From contig MLAK01000326.1 of assembly GCA_001839685.1 (NCBI GenBank), positions 112,079-122,650 of the forward strand: 10,572 bases of DNA, given 5' to 3'. The notes beneath the pieces are model-generated. The model did no database searches, was not told where the DNA came from, and saw only the letters and a program-made list of their open reading frames with translations. Shown one piece after another: positions 8,063-10,572 of the stretch (positions are counted from its first letter, which is position 1; the number at the start of each line of letters is the position of its first letter). The stretch is from Tritrichomonas foetus (taxonomy: Eukaryota; Parabasalia; Tritrichomonadida; Tritrichomonadidae). The position numbers and the translations under genes are program-made.

Positions 8063-8066
8063 TTTA
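8063..8066 (-). terminator. Candidate polyadenylation signal, surface-protein gene
   Basis: On the minus strand TAAA lies about 10 bases beyond the TAA stop at 8076-8078. More TAAA copies follow at 8049-8056. It lies in the 92-base convergent gap, so transcripts of the two genes may overlap at their 3' ends. Confidence 0.3.
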
Positions 8067-8075
8067 CAAGTAATC

Positions 8076-9818
8076 TTATATTATGTCATTCTCATCTTTT
8101 CGGAATTCTTCAATATCTTCATTAGCCTGTTGGCTATCTGTACGTGTTGATGTGAACGCTGTTTCTGAAGATAAAATTAATGATCCGCCGTCTTTTTCTT
8201 GATTCTCTTTTTTATTGTCATTATTAAAATATTCATCCTCAAGATTATCAGATTCTGTGGTATCAGTAATATGGTTTGCCTTTTTCATCATTATAACAAC
8301 TATAATAATTATGCAAATGATAACGACAACAACTGTGATTGCAATTGCAATTCCTGCGATGGCTGCTGAGCTTAACTTGTTCTTATTTTCTTTATCACTT
8401 TCCGAATCATTATTTTGTTTTGATGAATCGATGCTTGATGAAGAACTTGATAAATATAAAGCTGAAGTAACAATTTCATTCGATATGGTCAAAATTTCAT
8501 TCTCCACACTATTGCTATTTTGGAGATTTGAAGTAAAATGAGGTTCATTAATTTTACTCGATGTTAGAATAGAATCAACAATTTCATCTTCACTTATTTC
8601 CAATGTATGATGAATATCATTTTCAGATGTGATTTCTTTTAATGGAACTCCATATACATTATCATTTATGGCATACATTTCCGGAATGTATTCACAATAT
8701 CCTTTTGTAATCATGGTTGGTGAATTTGAATTTGTATAACAATTGGAAAACACTGGTGCTATTTGATCACTATCTATCAGAAGATTTGGCGTAACCGTAT
8801 CTGATCCATTTATAGTAATATCAACTATGTTAACATTGTTAATATATAATAATGCTTTGACATTATAAACTCGAAAAACTGAAATGGAACCTTGATATTG
8901 AGTACTAAAACATTGGGTAGTATTAATCAGATCAATATATTCATATGCTGCTGTAGAGCCTTCAATATTAAAGATTTCAAAAGTTGTTATTCCATTTTGA
9001 TTAATACCTTTGAGAAATTTGGCGTATGATGGACTTTGTGAGTATTTAGCATGTATTATACATGAATAATCAATTTTGTTTTTATTTGTACAGTTAGCAT
9101 TGTTAATATTATACTTGTTTGCAAAACATTTAATTTGCCCTTCACATATTCTACTTTCTTGGGGATATTGGCAATTTATGAAACCGCATTGAGAAACCTC
9201 GAACGTTCTAAATTCATCATCACTGCCTCTACCAATATAAATCAAAATGACACCTGCTTTATATGAGCTGCTTTCTACTGAGTTAAAACAATTGGTGAAT
9301 GTACACTCATTTATTTGAATATTTCCTTTTACATATTGTGACGTTGGACTTCCATCTACATAAATTGCGCCTGCTTGATCATTTGTTGTGCAATTAATAA
9401 ATGAACAAGTGATAACATGAATATCTAAATATCTTCTATCATAAATTGCCCCACCACTTGAATAACTGTGAATATTGACAAAAACACAATCGTCAAATAT
9501 TACTGGAATTGAGATATTGCTTTCCAATTTAACTGTTTGATTAAAATTTTGTGTCTGAAAAATATTATAAGTAATATTATTTTGGATAACATCTTCTCGA
9601 TCAAAAACCACAGCATTTGATGTAAATCTACTAAAACAAGAAGATTTGACGGATATTTTGAAATTAGAAATGCAATAGAAAAAAGGCAAAGATGATTTTG
9701 ATATTTTGATCGATTTAAATGAAATCCAATTATTTTTTGACTCGCTGAATGATGGTGAAAATATTGGAGATGTAAAAGTTGAGTGAATAACCAAATTCAC
9801 CAATGTTGTGTTGAGCAT
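8076..9818 (-). CDS. Predicted surface membrane protein, right-handed beta-helix (Pmp-like)
   Basis: This 580-residue protein has the layout of trichomonad polymorphic-membrane-protein-like surface proteins. Residues about 30-390 form a Ser/Asn/Ile-rich beta-helix-type ectodomain. Its repeated motifs are CVFVN (111), CSFINC (138-143), CTFTNC (172-177) and CGFINC (211-216), with SGGAIY (121-126) and AGAIYV (149-154) between them. A Ser-rich linker (about 451-475) precedes a single strong membrane helix (about 484-511, small residues then Val/Ile), followed by MMKK as a stop-transfer and an acidic 69-residue tail. The topology implies the N-terminus outside and the tail in the cytosol; adhesion or host contact is a family-level inference. 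No clear signal peptide is seen at the N-terminus (MLNTTLVNLVIHS); an in-frame TAG lies 39-41 bases upstream of the ATG with no other ATG between, so the gene may be 5'-truncated. Confidence 0.8.
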   Translation of the reverse strand: MLNTTLVNLVIHSTFTSPIFSPSFSESKNNWISFKSIKISKSSLPFFYCISNFKISVKSSCFSRFTSNAVVFDREDVIQNNITYNIFQTQNFNQTVKLESNISIPVIFDDCVFVNIHSYSSGGAIYDRRYLDIHVITCSFINCTTNDQAGAIYVDGSPTSQYVKGNIQINECTFTNCFNSVESSSYKAGVILIYIGRGSDDEFRTFEVSQCGFINCQYPQESRICEGQIKCFANKYNINNANCTNKNKIDYSCIIHAKYSQSPSYAKFLKGINQNGITTFEIFNIEGSTAAYEYIDLINTTQCFSTQYQGSISVFRVYNVKALLYINNVNIVDITINGSDTVTPNLLIDSDQIAPVFSNCYTNSNSPTMITKGYCEYIPEMYAINDNVYGVPLKEITSENDIHHTLEISEDEIVDSILTSSKINEPHFTSNLQNSNSVENEILTISNEIVTSALYLSSSSSSIDSSKQNNDSESDKENKNKLSSAAIAGIAIAITVVVVIICIIIIVVIMMKKANHITDTTESDNLEDEYFNNDNKKENQEKDGGSLILSSETAFTSTRTDSQQANEDIEEFRKDENDII

Positions 9819-10211
9819 TTTTCTAAAACAATATTTTATTTTTTGAGGGAAATACTAACTTGGCGAGTGTTTTTCATGGTTCTCAATTTTGAGTGTTTTG
9901 ATATGAAACGGGTTCTCATTTGATAGCTCACTGATATATTACTTTTTCCTGCCTAATAGCAATATTTTGATTTATATAAAGGAATTAGGTGATATTTGAG
10001 ACGAGTAGTTTTTTTATGGAAATTTTTTGGATCAAAATACACTTGAAATGATAAAATATCAATATCAATAAATATTTTTTCGGAGATTTCTTTCAACTTT
10101 TAAACTTGTCAGATAATTCAAATATACCGGTCATCATTGATAAAAAAATTTCCGAACTTTTTTCTCTCCAACAAGAATAAAAGCTCGCTTTCTTTTCTTT
10201 CATATTATTTT

Positions 10212-10225
10212 AATATCTAGATATT
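10212..10225. repeat. Perfect 14-base palindrome
   Basis: AATATCTAGATATT is self-complementary. It stands about 400 bases upstream of the surface-protein start. A palindrome of this length is not rare in AT-rich DNA. Confidence 0.6.
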
Positions 10226-10239
10226 CCACCAAAATTGTA

Positions 10240-10281
10240 TTTTTTTTTTCAGGTGCTTTTAAGTTCTAAAAAAAAAAAAAA
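10240..10281. repeat. T10 tract facing A14 tract
   Basis: Ten T (10240-10249) and fourteen A (10268-10281) are separated by 18 bases. They could pair as a weak hairpin or act as nucleosome-excluding tracts. Such homopolymers are also prone to sequencing-length error. Confidence 0.7.
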
Positions 10282-10405
10282 GTTATCTCGAAAAGTACTT
10301 CATTCAAATTATATTTGAAAGACTGATTTATTTTTAATTCTTTTTAGAAATTTTAAGGCAAATAAACTGAAATGCCTTGATATCGATTTTATATGTTAAC
10401 ACATC

Positions 10406-10552
10406 ATATATTATGTTTGAGTCATTACGACCCCCTAAAACGTTTCACGTCATCACCACCATCAATTCAAAAATAACCCAAANCATAAAGCCCCAACATC
10501 GACCATTTCCCCCATTCTGTTTTTTCATAAATCCCATATTCATTTAATCACC
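10406..10552 (-). repeat. Right copy of inverted, diverged repeat
   Basis: This is the reverse-complement partner of 88-243. The block 10437-10406 (minus strand) matches 212-243 at 29 of 32 positions, and 10532-10506 matches 107-133 at 25 of 27. On the minus strand it sits about 590 bases upstream of the surface-protein start; the left copy sits about 210 bases upstream of the phosphatase start. Both therefore point the same way relative to their nearest gene. The single N in the window (10483) falls inside this copy, which fits a repeat that was hard to assemble. Confidence 0.75.
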
Positions 10553-10572
10553 CCTATTTTATCCTTGTTATA

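Larger units (their letters stand above)
9819..10572. other. AT-rich non-coding right flank
   Basis: No supported gene is seen on either strand. The stretch holds a perfect 14-base palindrome (10212-10225), facing T and A homopolymers (10240-10249 and 10268-10281), the right copy of the inverted repeat (10406-10552) and one undetermined base at 10483. A minus-strand frame of 27 codons (MRTRF to SLKK) lies just upstream of the surface-protein gene; it is not hydrophobic and is not a missing signal peptide. Confidence 0.6.

Noticed and set aside
8215..8541. 108-codon plus-strand open frame with hydrophobic stretch
   Set aside because: It is the antisense shadow of the surface-protein membrane helix and Ser-rich linker.
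10240..10252. Polypyrimidine tract followed by CAG, resembling a 3' splice site
   Set aside because: No matching donor, branch-point motif or flanking coding sequence is seen; trichomonad introns have strict conserved motifs that are absent here.
1..10572. Maverick/Polinton virus-like element bounded by the inverted repeats
   Set aside because: None of the expected genes (DNA polymerase B, integrase, packaging ATPase, capsid proteins) is present; the contents are ordinary cellular-type genes.

Overview
The window reads as nuclear DNA from an AT-rich protist, most probably a trichomonad (Trichomonas or Tritrichomonas type). The reasons are: long intronless open reading frames separated by very AT-rich spacers; divergent PPP-family phosphatases; a beta-helix surface protein with repeated C-x-F-x-N-C motifs, a Ser-rich stalk, one C-terminal membrane helix and a short acidic tail; and short TCA-type initiator-like sites just upstream of two start codons. 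No bacterial signals (ribosome binding sites, operons) are seen. The genus is an inference and cannot be proven from 10.5 kb.

Layout: positions 88-243 hold one copy of a diverged repeat. A Ser/Thr phosphatase gene follows (453-1598, +), then 1.9 kb of AT-rich spacer with only small repeats, then a second, paralogous phosphatase gene (3526-4770, +). A 238-bp foldback (MITE-like) element lies at 4912-5149. Next is an 862-residue helical protein resembling the importin-beta/exportin superfamily (5395-7983, +). It ends 92 bases from the end of a convergent gene for a 580-residue predicted surface protein (8076-9818, -). The last 750 bases are non-coding and carry, inverted, the second copy of the terminal repeat (10406-10552).

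The four genes do not form an evident pathway. The two phosphatases are a tandem duplicate pair with intact metal-ligand motifs; the first has a changed catalytic-site loop, and both carry basic Ser/Pro-rich tails with kinase-type motifs. The karyopherin-like and surface-protein genes look like unrelated neighbours. The most unusual structures are the inverted repeat pair near the two ends of the window, the near-perfect foldback element, and a sharp G+C-rich island coding for the tail of the second phosphatase. I did not find a clear novel multi-gene system.
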